Shown: piece by piece, positions 1-11,600 of the stretch
Layout of the letters: each line of letters begins with the position of its first letter
Numbering within the stretch: the first letter of the stretch is position 1
From: JAWVZH01 sp033722295
Lineage (GTDB): Bacteria; Bacteroidota; Bacteroidia; Chitinophagales; Saprospiraceae
DNA: 64,000 bases
Reading direction: 5' to 3'
NCBI GenBank assembly: GCA_033722295.1
Contig: JAWVZH010000001.1
Coordinates: 1 to 64,000, forward strand
Position numbers and translations under genes: made by a program
The notes under the pieces: generated by a model
Seen by the model: the letters and a program-made list of their open reading frames with translations, nothing else
Told to the model about the DNA's origin: nothing
The model's database searches: none

Positions 1-61
1 ATGATACTTACCAGGTGTCAGATTAGTAGATCACCCATGCTAAGGCAAGGGCATCAAAAAT

Positions 62-134
62 GCGGGCGTAGCTCAGTTGGTAGAGCATCAGCCTTCCAAG
101 CTGAGGGTCGCGGGTTCGAGTCTCGTCGCCCGCT
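62..134 (+). tRNA. tRNA-Gly (anticodon TCC)
   Basis: A 73-nt cloverleaf can be drawn by hand. The acceptor stem gcgggcg pairs with cgcccgc, the D-arm reads gctcagttggtagagc, the anticodon loop of the cagcc/..ggctg region reads cttccaa with TCC in the middle, and the T-arm is gcgggttcgagtctcgt. The discriminator base is T and CCA is not encoded. It heads a tRNA/tuf/secE cluster like that found in many bacteria. The 61 bases before it hold nothing recognisable. Confidence 0.95.
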
Positions 135-227
135 CTAATTTAATCCTGAAAGTATTTTCGAGGCTGTGATGATGTCTTATGGAAAGGACGATCGATCTGC
201 CTCAGGACGATGCAAGTATTGGATCAA

Positions 228-299
<72 letters not shown>

Positions 300-374
300 C
301 CAGTCCTTTGGATATTGAAATTTGAATAGATACTTATATTTTTTAATCATCTGTGACGTTTAAAAATAATTAAA

Positions 375-1571
375 ATGGCTAAAGAAACTTTTGCAAGGAC
401 TAAGCCTCACGTAAACATTGGAACCATTGGTCACGTTGACCATGGTAAGACCACTTTGACAGCGGCCATCACTTATGTTTTAAGTGAATCAGGTCTGGCT
501 GAGAAAGCTGATTATGATTCTATTGATGGTGCTCCTGAAGAAAAAGAAAGGGGTATTACGATTAATACTGCTCACGTTGAGTATGAGACTGAAAACAGGC
601 ACTACGCGCACGTAGACTGTCCTGGTCACGCCGACTATGTGAAGAACATGGTGACTGGTGCGGCTCAGATGGACGGTGCTATTCTTGTTGTGGCTGCAAC
701 CGATGGTCCTATGCCTCAGACCAGAGAGCACATTCTTCTGGCACGTCAGGTAGGTGTACCTCAGATCGTAACTTTTATGAACAAGGTAGATCTCGTTGAC
801 GATGAAGAAATGTTGGAACTGGTAGAAATGGAAGTCAGAGAACTTCTTGATCAGTATGAATTTGATGGTGACAACGCGGCTATCATCCAGGGATCTGCTC
901 TTAAAGCACTCGAGGGTGATGCTGACGCGACTCAGAAAATTCTTGAACTTATGAAGGCTGTGGATGAGAAGATCCCCGAGCCCACAAGAGACATTGATAA
1001 GCCATTCTTGATGCCTATCGAGGATGTTTTCTCAATTACTGGTCGTGGTACTGTGGCTACAGGACGTATCGAAAGAGGTGTTATCAATACTGGTGACCCT
1101 GTAGAGATCGTAGGTATGTTGCCTCCGGGTGAAAAGCCATTGACCTCTACGATCACCGGAGTTGAGATGTTCCGAAAGATCCTGGAAAGAGGTGAGGCTG
1201 GTGATAATGCCGGATTGCTTCTTAGAGGTATCGACAAAGATCAGATCCAAAGAGGTATGGTGATCTGCAAGCCAGGTTCCGTAAACCCACACATGAAATT
1301 TAAATGTGAGGTTTATGTGTTAGGAAAAGATGAAGGTGGTCGTCATACGCCGTTCTTCAATGGCTACAGACCACAGTTCTATTTCAGAACAACGGACGTA
1401 ACGGGCGATGTGAAGCTTCCCGATAATGTGGAGATGGTAATGCCTGGTGATAATGTGAGTCTGGAAGTCGAACTGATCAACCCGATCGCAATGGAAAAAG
1501 GATTGAGATTTGCGATCAGGGAAGGTGGCCGAACAGTCGGTGCCGGTCAGGTGACTGAAATTCTGGACTAA
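375..1571 (+). CDS. tuf: Elongation factor Tu
   Basis: EF-Tu is the GTPase that carries aminoacyl-tRNA to the ribosomal A site. The 398-residue length is normal. The P-loop GHVDHGKT is at residues 19-26, the switch-II DCPGH motif near residue 80 and the NKVD guanine-specificity motif near residue 136; the two C-terminal beta-barrel domains follow. The ATG at 375 gives the usual MAKETF N-terminus. It lies between tRNA-Thr and tRNA-Trp, and a strong hairpin follows the stop codon. Confidence 0.99.
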   Translation: MAKETFARTKPHVNIGTIGHVDHGKTTLTAAITYVLSESGLAEKADYDSIDGAPEEKERGITINTAHVEYETENRHYAHVDCPGHADYVKNMVTGAAQMDGAILVVAATDGPMPQTREHILLARQVGVPQIVTFMNKVDLVDDEEMLELVEMEVRELLDQYEFDGDNAAIIQGSALKALEGDADATQKILELMKAVDEKIPEPTRDIDKPFLMPIEDVFSITGRGTVATGRIERGVINTGDPVEIVGMLPPGEKPLTSTITGVEMFRKILERGEAGDNAGLLLRGIDKDQIQRGMVICKPGSVNPHMKFKCEVYVLGKDEGGRHTPFFNGYRPQFYFRTTDVTGDVKLPDNVEMVMPGDNVSLEVELINPIAMEKGLRFAIREGGRTVGAGQVTEILD

Positions 1572-1600
1572 TTTGACGTTCCACGGATGATAGATATCGG

Positions 1601-1633
1601 AAATTGGGTACCCTGTAAGGGGGTACTCAATTT
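1601..1633 (+). terminator. 13-bp hairpin between tuf and tRNA-Trp
   Basis: The left arm aaattgggtaccc (1601-1613) pairs along its whole length with gggtactcaattt (1621-1633), with one G-U pair and a 7-base loop. The bases after it (tctgcatttg) are only mildly T-rich. It may be a partial terminator, an attenuator that lowers readthrough into tRNA-Trp/secE, or a processing site that releases the tuf mRNA from the tRNA. The hairpin is seen directly; its role is inferred. Confidence 0.6.
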
Positions 1634-1657
1634 TCTGCATTTGTCGATCTATTATAC

Positions 1658-1730
1658 AGGAGAGTAGTTCAATTGGTAGAGCAGCGGTCTCCAAAACCGC
1701 AAGTTGCAGGTTCGAGTCCTGTCTCTCCTG
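1658..1730 (+). tRNA. tRNA-Trp (anticodon CCA)
   Basis: A 73-nt cloverleaf with acceptor stem aggagag/ctctcct, D-arm gttcaattggtagagc, anticodon stem gcggt/accgc closing loop ctccaaa (anticodon CCA), and T-arm gcaggttcgagtcctgt. The discriminator is G, as expected for tRNA-Trp. It lies between tuf and secE, an arrangement conserved in many bacteria. Confidence 0.97.
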
Positions 1731-1772
1731 CAAATTTGAATAATTAAGAGACTGTTTTAAAGAAGGAATTAT

Positions 1773-1964
1773 ATGGATAATTTGGTGTTGTACATTAAGG
1801 AAAGTTACAATGAGCTGATCAATAAAGTAACCTGGCCGACATGGTCGGAATTGATAGCTACCACCAATATCGTAATCATAGCGTCTCTTATCATTGCGGG
1901 AATTATTTTCCTTATGGATCTCGTTTCTAAACAGGTGCTGAACATAATCTATAATCTAGGATGA
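1773..1964 (+). CDS. secE: Preprotein translocase subunit SecE
   Basis: SecE is the small subunit of the SecYEG protein-export channel in the inner membrane. This is the short single-span form of 63 residues. The conserved amphipathic stretch with K-V-T-W-P-T-W (residues 18-24) is followed by one hydrophobic helix at about residues 29-50. The stop codon overlaps the nusG start by four bases (ATGA at 1961-1964), which suggests translational coupling. Its place between tRNA-Trp and nusG supports the call. Confidence 0.95.
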   Translation: MDNLVLYIKESYNELINKVTWPTWSELIATTNIVIIASLIIAGIIFLMDLVSKQVLNIIYNLG

Positions 1965-2524
1965 GTACAGCAAATCAAACAGAAACGAGTAAATGGTATT
2001 CTCTGCGTGTCATAAGCGGCAAGGAGAGAAAGATAAAAGAGCGCATAGAGCTCGAGGTGCAGCGTTCTAATTGGGACGATTGTATACTTCAGGTCCTTGT
2101 GCCTTCAGAAAAAGTATATAAGATCAGAAGCGGTAAAAAGGTGATTCTGGAGAGAAACATTTTACCCGGATACATTCTGATCCAGGCGGAGCCCGAAAAG
2201 CTCACCGGTGAGATCATTCAGGCGATATCAGGTATCCCCAATGTGATCCATTTTCTGGGAGGGAATCAGCCTATTCCCATGCAACAGTCCGAGGCCAACA
2301 GGATGCTTGGTAAAGTTGATGAGTCCGTGGAGTCCGGTGAGTCGATGATCGAACCGTTCATTGTCGGAGAGTCCGTAAAGATCACTGATGGACCTTTCAA
2401 GGAATTCATCGGGGATATCAAGGAGGTAAATGAAGAAAAAAAGAAGCTCAAAGTGATCGTAAAGATTTTTGGACGCGGTACAGAGGTAGAGCTTAATTAT
2501 ATGCAAGTTGAAAAGCAATCTTAA
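1961..2524 (+). CDS. nusG: Transcription termination/antitermination protein NusG
   Basis: NusG binds the RNA polymerase clamp and modulates pausing, Rho-dependent termination and transcription-translation coupling. The 187 residues comprise an N-terminal NGN domain (about 10-120, starting with the typical KWYSLRVISGKE) and a C-terminal KOW domain (about 135-187, with VKITDGPFKEFIGDI). It overlaps the end of secE by four bases and rplK follows 12 bp later, the standard gene order. Confidence 0.97.
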   Translation: MSTANQTETSKWYSLRVISGKERKIKERIELEVQRSNWDDCILQVLVPSEKVYKIRSGKKVILERNILPGYILIQAEPEKLTGEIIQAISGIPNVIHFLGGNQPIPMQQSEANRMLGKVDESVESGESMIEPFIVGESVKITDGPFKEFIGDIKEVNEEKKKLKVIVKIFGRGTEVELNYMQVEKQS

Positions 2525-2536
2525 TAAGATAAGATT

Positions 2537-2980
2537 ATGGCAAAAGAAGTCGAAACGTTTATAAAATTGCAGGTGCGCGGCGGTCAAGCCAATCCAGCAC
2601 CTCCCGTTGGACCTGCTCTTGGTGCCAAAGGTGTCAATATCATGGAGTTCTGTAAGCGGTTCAACGCGAAGACACAGGACAATCCGGGTAAATTGCTGCC
2701 AGTGGTCATTACCGTTTTCAAGGATAAATCCTTTGAATTTGTGGTCAAGACCTCTCCGGCAGCCGTACAGCTTTTGGAAGCGGCCAAGAAAAAGAAAGGT
2801 TCCGGTGTGCCCAACCGTGAAAAGGTGGGATCCGTCACATGGGACCAGGTAAAGGCTATCGCTGAAGATAAAATGGCCGACCTGAACGCCTTTAATGTGG
2901 AGTCAGGTATGAGAATGGTGGCGGGAACAGCGAGAAGTATGGGCCTTACTGTAAAAGGCACTCCTCCCTGGGAGGCGTAA
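2537..2980 (+). CDS. rplK: 50S ribosomal protein L11
   Basis: L11 binds 23S rRNA in the GTPase-associated centre together with L10/L12. The length, 147 residues, is normal. The proline-rich N-terminal segment [10 protein letters not shown] (residues 20-29) and the C-terminal rRNA-binding domain with [13 protein letters not shown] near the end are hallmarks. It sits directly after nusG and before rplA. Confidence 0.98.
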   Translation: MAKEVETFIKLQVRGGQANPAPPVGPALGAKGVNIMEFCKRFNAKTQDNPGKLLPVVITVFKDKSFEFVVKTSPAAVQLLEAAKKKKGSGVPNREKVGSVTWDQVKAIAEDKMADLNAFNVESGMRMVAGTARSMGLTVKGTPPWEA

Positions 2981-3002
2981 AAGAAATTAATTAACCAAGG
3001 GA

Positions 3003-3023
3003 GTACCGGTGTAAATACGGTAC
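3003..3023 (+). other. Short hairpin in the rplK-rplA spacer
   Basis: Arms gtaccg (3003-3008) and cggtac (3018-3023) can pair around a 9-base loop, 18 bp before the rplA start. In other bacteria ribosomal protein L1 represses its own operon by binding an mRNA structure. This hairpin could be a remnant or variant of such a site, but the match to the known L1 target was not established. Confidence 0.25.
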
Positions 3024-3041
3024 GTTAAAACCTTAACTATT

Positions 3042-3737
3042 ATGGCAAAACAAACTAAAAAACGAAAGGCAGCGGAAGAAAAGGTCGATAAGACCAAGCT
3101 GTATGAACTCCAGGAGGCAATGAGTCTCGTAAAGGAGGTGAATACGGCTAATTTCGATGCTTCGGTGGACCTTCACATTCGCTTGAGTGTGGATCCACGT
3201 AAACAGGATCAGGCAATTAGGGGAACAGTAACACTGCCCAATGGTACGGGTAAAACAAAGGAAGTACTTGTACTGTGCAATCCGGACAAGGAAGAAGAAG
3301 CAAAAGAGGCAGGTGCAGATTACGTGGGACTGGATGACTATGTACAGAAGATCCAGGATGGCTGGATGGACTTTGACGTAGTGATCGCTACGCCGGACGT
3401 TATGGCCCAGGTGGGTAAGATTGGACGAGTGCTGGGGCCCAGAGGCCTCATGCCAAACCCTAAATCAGGTACCGTTACGAATGACGTCAAAGACGCTGTT
3501 TCTGATGTCAAGAAAGGTAAAGTTGCCTTTCGAGTGGATAAATACGGTATCATTCACAACTCTATTGGACGTGTATCGTTTACACCGGAACAGTTGGCCG
3601 AGAATGCCAAGGAGCTCATTCAGACCATCGTCAAGATGAAACCGTCATCAGCGAAGGGTAATTATCTGCGCTCTGTGAATGTGGCCAGCACGATGAGTCC
3701 GGGTATTAAAGTGGATTCTAAAAAATTAATCGCCTAA
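3042..3737 (+). CDS. rplA: 50S ribosomal protein L1
   Basis: L1 forms the mobile stalk at the ribosomal E site and in many bacteria also represses its own operon through mRNA binding. The 231-residue length is standard. The signature region with GRVLGPRGLMPNPKSGTV lies near residues 128-145, and FRVDKYGIIHNSIGRVSF follows. A Lys-rich N-terminus (MAKQTKKRK) begins at the ATG. It is 61 bp after rplK and 12 bp before rplJ. Confidence 0.98.
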   Translation: MAKQTKKRKAAEEKVDKTKLYELQEAMSLVKEVNTANFDASVDLHIRLSVDPRKQDQAIRGTVTLPNGTGKTKEVLVLCNPDKEEEAKEAGADYVGLDDYVQKIQDGWMDFDVVIATPDVMAQVGKIGRVLGPRGLMPNPKSGTVTNDVKDAVSDVKKGKVAFRVDKYGIIHNSIGRVSFTPEQLAENAKELIQTIVKMKPSSAKGNYLRSVNVASTMSPGIKVDSKKLIA

Positions 3738-3749
3738 AACAGTTGAACG

Positions 3750-4280
3750 ATGACAAGAAGTGAAAAGACACAGGTAATAGAGGATCTTAAGTCCAAATTG
3801 GCGGATGCTCAGTATTTCTATATCACGGATTCATCTGAGTTGACTGTTGACCAGGTGACTAAACTGCGCGGACTTTGTTATGAGAAGGGCGTAGAGATGA
3901 AAGTGGTGAAAAATACACTGGCCCGCAAGGCATTGGAGAGTTTTGGAGAAGAAAGAGGATTTGAAGGGTTGTACGATGCTTTGAAAGGACCAACAGCGAT
4001 CATGTTTGCGGATGCGGGTAATGTTCCTGCAAAAGTGATCAAGGAATTTAGAGAGGATCATGAAAAGCCGATCCTGAAAGCGGCTTATATCGACAGTGAT
4101 ATTTTTGTAGGAGATGATCAACTGGAATCGCTTAAAGCCTTGAAATCCAAGGACGAACTTATCGGCGATGTTATTGTTCTACTCCAGTCACCTGTCAAGA
4201 ACGTTATCGGATCGCTTCAGTCTGGCGGCAATACTTTGTCCAACCTGCTGAAAGCACTCGAACAACGTGCAGAATCATAA
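3750..4280 (+). CDS. rplJ: 50S ribosomal protein L10
   Basis: L10 anchors the L7/L12 dimers to the L11 region of 23S rRNA. The protein has 176 residues. The N-terminal rRNA-binding domain includes VVKNTLARKAL, and the C-terminal helix (about residues 140-176) that binds L12 ends in NLLKALEQRAES. It has only 12 bp of leader after rplA, so a long L10-binding leader like that of E. coli is not present directly before this gene. Confidence 0.97.
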   Translation: MTRSEKTQVIEDLKSKLADAQYFYITDSSELTVDQVTKLRGLCYEKGVEMKVVKNTLARKALESFGEERGFEGLYDALKGPTAIMFADAGNVPAKVIKEFREDHEKPILKAAYIDSDIFVGDDQLESLKALKSKDELIGDVIVLLQSPVKNVIGSLQSGGNTLSNLLKALEQRAES

Positions 4281-4332
4281 TGGCTTCCAAGTTACGCACC
4301 ATATTAATTGGTAATAGTAAAAAAAATTAATC

Positions 4333-4710
4333 ATGGCAGATTTGAAAAAAATGGCTGACGAACTCGTAAACCTCACGGTAAAAGAAGTGAGTGAGTTGGC
4401 AGACATTCTTAAAGATGAATACGGTATCGAACCTGCAGCTGCAGCTGTTGCTGTTGCCGCCGGCCCCGCTGGTGGCGAAGCTGGCGGTGGCGCCGAGCAA
4501 ACCGAATTCGATGTTATCTTGAACTCCGCAGGCTCAGCCAAACTGGCTGTTGTCAAAGAGGTGAAAAACCTACTTGGCCTTGGATTGAAAGATGCAAAAG
4601 AATTGGTAGACGGTGCTCCAGCTCCACTAAAAGAAGGTGTACCAAAAGAAGAAGCAGAATCAATTAAAACTGCACTCGAAGAGGCAGGTGCCGAAGTTGA
4701 AGTAAAATAA
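4333..4710 (+). CDS. rplL: 50S ribosomal protein L7/L12
   Basis: L7/L12 is the multicopy stalk protein that recruits translation factors. The 125 residues comprise an N-terminal dimerisation domain, a flexible Ala/Gly-rich hinge (about residues 35-60), and the C-terminal factor-binding domain with [10 protein letters not shown] and [13 protein letters not shown]. It is highly acidic as expected. A 52-bp spacer separates it from rplJ. Confidence 0.98.
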   Translation: MADLKKMADELVNLTVKEVSELADILKDEYGIEPAAAAVAVAAGPAGGEAGGGAEQTEFDVILNSAGSAKLAVVKEVKNLLGLGLKDAKELVDGAPAPLKEGVPKEEAESIKTALEEAGAEVEVK

Positions 4711-4754
4711 TTCAACTATTGGCATACTTGAAACGCTTTGATTAAAGAATCAAT

Positions 4755-4784
4755 GGCTTAATCCCTGAATGCGGGGATTAAGCC
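4755..4784 (+). promoter_or_regulatory. Perfect 11-bp hairpin between rplL and rpoB
   Basis: The arms ggcttaatccc (4755-4765) and gggattaagcc (4774-4784) are exactly complementary around an 8-base loop. The bases after it do not form a T-run. In E. coli this spacer holds an attenuator and an RNase III site that lower rpoBC expression relative to the ribosomal proteins. A similar role is plausible here but is inference. Confidence 0.6.
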
Positions 4785-4830
4785 TATTGTGCTTTGTACT
4801 TCATTGGTTTAAGACCGAAAACAACCATTT

Positions 4831-7800
4831 ATGGCATCCAAGTCTAATGCGGCGACCGCCGAAATGAGTCGCAAAAATTTTGGAAAGATAAAATTTGGCT
4901 CTCCCTATCCTGATTTTCTGGAGATTCAGCTTAAATCTTTCCAGGAGTTCTTTCAATTAGAAACAACACCCGAGAACAGGGGCCACGAAGGGCTCTTTCG
5001 GGTATTTCAGGAAAATTTCCCGATAACCGATGCCAGAAACATCTTCGTTTTGGAGTTTCTGGACTACTACATAGATCCTCCCAGATATTCTATAGAAGAA
5101 TGTATGCAAAGGGGATTGACCTACAGCGTGCCTCTTAAAGCTAAGCTGAGGCTCTCGTGTAATGATGAAGAACACGTTGATTTTCAGACTATTGTACAGG
5201 ATGTGTTCCTGGGGAACATACCTTATATGACGCCAAAGGGAACCTTCGTAGTTAATGGCGCTGAAAGGGTAGTGGTCTCTCAGTTACATCGTTCACCTGG
5301 AGTATTTTTTAGCCAGAGTTTCCACCCAAATGGAACAAAACTGCATTCTGCAAGGGTCATTCCTTTTAAGGGAGCCTGGATGGAGTTTGCTACGGATATC
5401 AATAATGTGATGTACGCCTACATCGACAGGAAGAAAAAGTTCCCCGTGACCACTCTGCTCCGTGCGATCGGTTATGACTCGGATAAGGAGATCCTGAATA
5501 TTTTTGGACTGTCAGAAGAGATAAAGGCGGATAAGAAATCATTGAAAAAGGCCATCGGTCGTAAACTGGCCGCCAGGATACTTCGTAAGTGGACTGAAGA
5601 TTTTGTGGATGAGGATACAGGTGAAGTGATCACCATAGAGAGAAATGAGATCATCCTCGAAAGGGATACCGTTCTTGACGAAGAGAACATTGAACTCATC
5701 CTTAATGCGGAGACCAAAGTTGTGATCCTTCAGAAAGAAGACATCGAAGAGGATCACTCGATCATATATAATACGTTACAGAAGGACGTATCAAGTTCGG
5801 AGATAGAGGCGGTGCAACAGATCTATCGTCAATTGCGCGGTACAGATCCACCCGACGAGGAGACTGCAAGAGGGATTATCGACAAGCTATTCTTTAGCGA
5901 TAAAAGATATAACCTGGGTGAGGTCGGAAGATATAAGATCAACAGAAAACTGGGGACTCATGAAGACCTCGATATTCTCGTACTTACCAAGGAGGATATT
6001 ATTGCGATCATAAAGTATCTGGTTAAACTTGTAAATCAGAATGCCGAACTGGATGATATCGATCATTTGAGTAATCGCCGCGTAAGGACCGTAGGCGAGC
6101 AGCTATATGCTCAGTTTGGCGTCGGATTGGCGAGAATGGCGAGAACGATACGAGAAAGGATGAATGTTCGTGACAATGAGGTGTTTACACCAGTGGACCT
6201 TATCAACGCTCGTACGCTGTCGTCCGTCATCAACTCATTCTTCGGAACGAGCCAGTTGTCCCAGTTTTTGGATCAGACCAACCCTCTTTCCGAGATCACC
6301 CACAAGCGGAGGATATCGGCACTCGGACCTGGTGGACTATCCAGGGAAAGAGCAGGATTTGAAGTGAGAGACGTTCATTATTCTCACTACGGTCGTTTGT
6401 GTACGATAGAAACTCCGGAAGGACCGAATATTGGACTGATCTCCACGCTTTGTGTTCATGCGAAGGTGAACAAGATGGGCTTCCTGGAGACGCCATATAG
6501 AGAAGTGAAGAAGGGTAAGCTCAATGTCAGAGGAGAGGCCGTTTACCTCTCCGCGGAAGGAGAGGATTTCAAGAAGATCGCTCAGGCCAACGCCGAGGTT
6601 GACAATAAAGGTAATTTCGAATCTGACAGGATCAAATGTAGGGAGCACGGGGAATTCCCTGTATTGCCGCCCGATGAGATCGAATATATCGATGTTGCCC
6701 CCAACCAGATCGTTGGTGTTTCAGCATCCCTGATCCCATTCCTCGAAAACGACGATGCCAACCGGGCTTTGATGGGGTCGAACATGCAGCGGCAGGCAGT
6801 GCCGTTGGTGCGGCCGTCTTCACCGATAGTCGGAACCGGTTTGGAGGCCAAAGTGGCACGTGACTCCAGAATGCTTATCAATGCCGAAGGAGATGGTGTT
6901 GTAGAATATGTGGATGCCAACGAAATAGTTATTCGCTACGACAGATCCGAGGAAGATCAATTGGTCTCTTTCGAGGAGAATGTCAAAACATACGAATTGA
7001 CCAAATTCCGTCGTACCAATCAAGGTACTTGCATCAATCTGAAGCCGATCGTAAAGAAGGGTGACAGAGTAGAGGAAGGTACCATTCTTTGTGATGGATA
7101 TGCTACAGACAAGGGAGAACTGGCCCTCGGTCAGAACCTGATGGTAGCATTCATGCCATGGCAGGGTTATAACTTCGAGGATGCTATAGTTCTCTCCGAA
7201 AGAGTGGTCCGCGAGGATGTATTTACTTCCATTCATATCGAGAGTTTCGAGATGGACGTAAGGGATACCAAACTGGGCGAAGAGGAATTGACTAATGACA
7301 TACCGAACGTCAGTGAGGAAGCAACTAAGGATCTCGATGAAAACGGAATAATCAGAGTAGGTGCTTGGGTGTCAGAGAGTGACATTCTTATCGGCAAGAT
7401 CACTCCCAAAGGTGAATCTGATCCTACACCGGAGGAGAAACTTCTGCGCGCCATATTCGGAGACAAAGCAGGTGATGTCAAAGACGCATCTTTGAAAGCA
7501 CCGCCGTCTACTCAGGGTGTGATCATCGAAAAGCAGCTTTTTGCAAGGGCTAAAAAGGATAAATTCCAGAAAGTCCAGGAAAAAGAACTTCTCAAAAAGC
7601 TGGATGATCGCCACGAAGTGGCCCTCAATGAATTGAAGACTCGACTGATCGACAAATTGGCGAAACTCGTCAAGGGAAAGACAACTCAGGGCATAAAGAG
7701 TATCTACGGAGAGGAGATGGTAGCCAAGGGAACGAAGCTTACCAATGCTGTGTTGAAGAAGATCGACTATTCACAGGTGGATTACTCTGAATGGATAAAG

Positions 7801-8652
7801 GATGAAGATAAGAATGAGTTGATCTCCAGACTTCTTCATAACTATTCGATCAAAGTCAATGAAGAGGTCGGTAAATACAAAAGGGAGAAATTTAATATCT
7901 CAATTGGTGATGAACTCCCAGCGGGCGTACTAAAGCTGGCAAAGGTTTACCTGGCCAAGAAGAGAAAACTGAAGGTCGGTGACAAGCTGGCTGGACGTCA
8001 CGGTAATAAAGGGATCGTATCCAGGATCGTACGTGTGGAAGACATGCCGTTCCTTGAAGACGGCACTCCGGTGGATATCGTCTTGAACCCTCTGGGTGTA
8101 CCATCACGGATGAATCTCGGACAGATATTCGAAACTGTACTCGGTTGGTCTGGGCTGAAACTCGGTGTCAAATACGCAACACCGATCTTCGATGGAGCGA
8201 CAATGCAGGAGATCAGTGATGAGATCCAGTCTGCCAAGCTGCCTGATCTGGGCCAGACGTACCTTCAGGACGGTGGAACTGGGGATCGATTCCATCAGCA
8301 AGCGACAGTGGGTGTCATCTACATGCTGAAATTATCGCATATGGTGGATGACAAAATGCACGCGAGATCGATCGGACCATATTCACTCATCACTCAGCAG
8401 CCGCTGGGTGGTAAGGCTCAGTTCGGTGGACAGCGATTCGGTGAGATGGAGGTTTGGGCACTGGAAGCATTCGGTGCGTCGAACATACTTCAGGAGTTGC
8501 TTACAATTAAGTCGGACGATATTATCGGACGGGCAAAAGCGTATGAAGCCATCGTCAAAGGTGATCTTCTGCCAGAGCCAAATATTCCGGAGTCCTTTAA
8601 CGTCTTGATCCACGAGTTGAGAGGTTTGGCACTAGATGTCAAATTTGACTAA
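4831..8652 (+). CDS. rpoB: DNA-directed RNA polymerase subunit beta
   Basis: Beta forms one half of the RNA polymerase active-site cleft and the rifampicin pocket. The 1273-residue length fits the Bacteroidota enzyme. Recognisable blocks include the rifampicin-region [19 protein letters not shown] with [14 protein letters not shown] after it, the strongly conserved [11 protein letters not shown] near residue 1051, and the C-terminal block with [20 protein letters not shown]. It is followed 27 bp later by rpoC. Confidence 0.99.
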   Translation: MASKSNAATAEMSRKNFGKIKFGSPYPDFLEIQLKSFQEFFQLETTPENRGHEGLFRVFQENFPITDARNIFVLEFLDYYIDPPRYSIEECMQRGLTYSVPLKAKLRLSCNDEEHVDFQTIVQDVFLGNIPYMTPKGTFVVNGAERVVVSQLHRSPGVFFSQSFHPNGTKLHSARVIPFKGAWMEFATDINNVMYAYIDRKKKFPVTTLLRAIGYDSDKEILNIFGLSEEIKADKKSLKKAIGRKLAARILRKWTEDFVDEDTGEVITIERNEIILERDTVLDEENIELILNAETKVVILQKEDIEEDHSIIYNTLQKDVSSSEIEAVQQIYRQLRGTDPPDEETARGIIDKLFFSDKRYNLGEVGRYKINRKLGTHEDLDILVLTKEDIIAIIKYLVKLVNQNAELDDIDHLSNRRVRTVGEQLYAQFGVGLARMARTIRERMNVRDNEVFTPVDLINARTLSSVINSFFGTSQLSQFLDQTNPLSEITHKRRISALGPGGLSRERAGFEVRDVHYSHYGRLCTIETPEGPNIGLISTLCVHAKVNKMGFLETPYREVKKGKLNVRGEAVYLSAEGEDFKKIAQANAEVDNKGNFESDRIKCREHGEFPVLPPDEIEYIDVAPNQIVGVSASLIPFLENDDANRALMGSNMQRQAVPLVRPSSPIVGTGLEAKVARDSRMLINAEGDGVVEYVDANEIVIRYDRSEEDQLVSFEENVKTYELTKFRRTNQGTCINLKPIVKKGDRVEEGTILCDGYATDKGELALGQNLMVAFMPWQGYNFEDAIVLSERVVREDVFTSIHIESFEMDVRDTKLGEEELTNDIPNVSEEATKDLDENGIIRVGAWVSESDILIGKITPKGESDPTPEEKLLRAIFGDKAGDVKDASLKAPPSTQGVIIEKQLFARAKKDKFQKVQEKELLKKLDDRHEVALNELKTRLIDKLAKLVKGKTTQGIKSIYGEEMVAKGTKLTNAVLKKIDYSQVDYSEWIKDEDKNELISRLLHNYSIKVNEEVGKYKREKFNISIGDELPAGVLKLAKVYLAKKRKLKVGDKLAGRHGNKGIVSRIVRVEDMPFLEDGTPVDIVLNPLGVPSRMNLGQIFETVLGWSGLKLGVKYATPIFDGATMQEISDEIQSAKLPDLGQTYLQDGGTGDRFHQQATVGVIYMLKLSHMVDDKMHARSIGPYSLITQQPLGGKAQFGGQRFGEMEVWALEAFGASNILQELLTIKSDDIIGRAKAYEAIVKGDLLPEPNIPESFNVLIHELRGLALDVKFD

Positions 8653-8679
8653 TCCTTATTTTATTTTAAAAATGGATTT

Positions 8680-11600
8680 ATGCCTTTTAAGAAAAGTAGT
8701 CTAAATAAACAAAGTCAGGATTTTGATAATATAACCATTACGCTGTGTTCGCCAGATGAGATACTGGAACGCTCGTATGGAGAAGTTCTGAAACCAGAAA
8801 CGATCAACTACAGGTCATATAAACCTGAGAGGGATGGTCTTTTTTGCGAACGTATCTTCGGACCTGTAAAGGATTACGAATGTTACTGCGGTAAGTATAA
8901 AAGGATTCGATATAAGGGGATCGTTTGTGACAGGTGTGGAGTAGAGGTTACGGAGAAGAAAGTGCGCCGTGAGAGGATGGGCCATATTAAACTTGTGGTT
9001 CCTGTCGTTCACATCTGGTTTTTCAAATCCTTACCAAATAAGATCGGTTACTTGCTCGGCTTGTCAAGCAAGAAGCTGGAATCGATCATCTATTACGAGA
9101 GATACGTGGTTATTAATGCCGGTGTCAAGGAAGCTGAAGGCACCGCGCGCATGGATCTCCTGACGGAAGAAGAATATTTCGAGGTACTTGAAAGTCTGCC
9201 CAAGGATAATGATCTGTTGGAAGAGGATGATCCGAATAAGTTTATCGCCAAGATGGGAGCAGATGCTGTTCATGACCTTCTTGCCACTCTGGATCTTGAT
9301 CAATTGAGTTATGACTTGAGACATCAGGCGGCAACGGAGACCTCTCAACAAAGAAAATCAGAAGCTCTCAAAAGACTCAGAGTAGTAGAAGCGTTCAGGG
9401 ATGGATTGTCTCGAATCGAGAACCGTCCTGAATGGGCTATCATCAAGTATTTGCCGGTGATCCCTCCAGAACTGCGGCCACTGGTACCGTTGGACGGCGG
9501 ACGATTTGCATCTTCAGATCTGAATGACCTGTATCGTCGTGTGATCATTAGAAATAACAGGCTCAAAAGATTGTTGGAGATAAAGGCACCTGAGGTGATC
9601 CTCAGAAATGAGAAGCGAATGCTTCAGGAAGCTGTGGACTCCCTGTTTGATAATTCACGAAAATCTAATGCTGTCAAGGCAGAAGGTGGTAGAGCACTGA
9701 AATCGTTATCTGATATCCTTAAAGGTAAGCAAGGACGTTTTCGTCAGAACCTCCTCGGTAAGCGTGTGGATTATTCAGGAAGATCTGTCATCGTAGTTGG
9801 TCCAGCGCTTCAACTTCATGAATGCGGTATCCCTAAAGCGATGGCTGCTGAACTCTTCAAGCCCTTTGTGATCCGTAAGCTGATAGAACGCGGGATCGTG
9901 AAAACGGTGAAATCGGCGAAAAAACTTGTCGATAGGAAGGAACCGGTAATCTGGGAGATATTGGAAAATATCCTGAAAGGACACCCTGTATTACTCAACC
10001 GGGCTCCGACTCTTCACAGACTGTCGATTCAGGCATTCCAGCCAGTGCTGGTAGAAGGTAAAGCGATTCAGTTGCACCCGCTCGTATGTGGTGCCTTCAA
10101 CGCGGATTTCGACGGTGACCAAATGGCGGTTCATGTGCCTCTTGGACATGGGGCGATACTGGAGGCACAAATGCTGATGCTTGCCTCTCATAATATGCTG
10201 AATCCCCAGGATGGTTCTCCGATCACGCTGCCTTCCCAGGATATGGTTCTTGGACTGTATTACCTGACAAAGGAGCTGCCAGGAGGACTTGGTGAGGGAA
10301 TGACATTTTATTCTTCGGAAGAGGTTCTGATCGCGTACAACGAGAAAAGGGTAGGACTTCATGCAGGGATAAAAGTTCGTGCCAAGGTTGAATCTGAAGA
10401 GGATGAGTTGATCTACAAGATCGTTGAAACCACTGTGGGTCGTGTGATCTTTAATGAGGCGGTGCCTGAGCATGTTCCTTTCTGTAATGAATTGTTGACC
10501 AAAAAGAACCTCAAGAAGGTGATCAATGATATCATCGAGAGAACCAACATGTCAACGACGGCAAGATTCCTCGATGAGATCAAGGATATGGGATTCAAGT
10601 GGTCTTTCCTGGGAGGACTGTCTTTCAATCTCGGTGACCTCATCACGCCAACGATCAAGCAGAAGACCCTCAAAGAGGCGACTTCAGAGGTCGACGAAGT
10701 GTGGGACAACTATAACATGGGTCTGATCACCAATAATGAGAGATATAATCAGATTATCGATAAGTGGACTTATGCGGATAATCGGATCACAGATAACCTG
10801 ATGAAAGAATTGGCCGAGCACAAACAAGGTTTTAACTCGGTATATATGATGCTTGATTCAGGAGCAAGGGGCTCAAAACAGCAGATCAAGCAGTTGGCTG
10901 GTTTGAGAGGGTTGATGGCAAAACCAAGAAAGTCCGGTGATACCGGAGGAGCCATTATCGAAAACCCGATCTTGTCCAACTTCCTCGATGGGTTGTCAGT
11001 ACTAGAATACTTTATCTCTACGCACGGTGCAAGAAAAGGTCTGGCGGATACGGCACTCAAAACGGCAGATGCCGGTTATCTGACAAGACGACTCGTAGAT
11101 GTGTCGCAGGATGTCGTAATACTTGAGGAAGACTGTGATACTCTCAGAGGTATTACTCTTACTGCACTGAGAGAGAATGACAAGATTCTACAGGATCTGC
11201 AATCTCGAATAGTAGGAAGAAACTCCCTGTATGAGATCAAAGATCCGGAATCAGATGAAGTCATTGTAGAAGAAGGAGGATATATCTCCGAGAAAATAGC
11301 TCGTAAAATAGAGAGTGCAGGAATTGAAGAAGTGACGATACGGTCTGCATTGACTTGTGAAACAGCAAGAGGTATTTGTAAGAAATGCTATGGTAAGAAC
11401 CTGGCTACCGGTAGAGAGTCCGAATCGGGAGATGCTGTTGGTATTATTGCTGCCCAGTCGATAGGTGAACCGGGTACTCAGTTGACGCTGAGAACATTCC
11501 ACGTGGGTGGTGTTGCTTCGGTTTCAAAGGCTGAGTCTCAACTCATCGCTGCTTATGACGGTGTACTGGAGTTTGACGGTATCAAGACTACAGAGGTAGA

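Noticed and set aside
1..61. Possible end of another tRNA gene at the window start
   Set aside because: No T-arm (ttcga/ttcaa) or acceptor stem remnant could be drawn in these bases.
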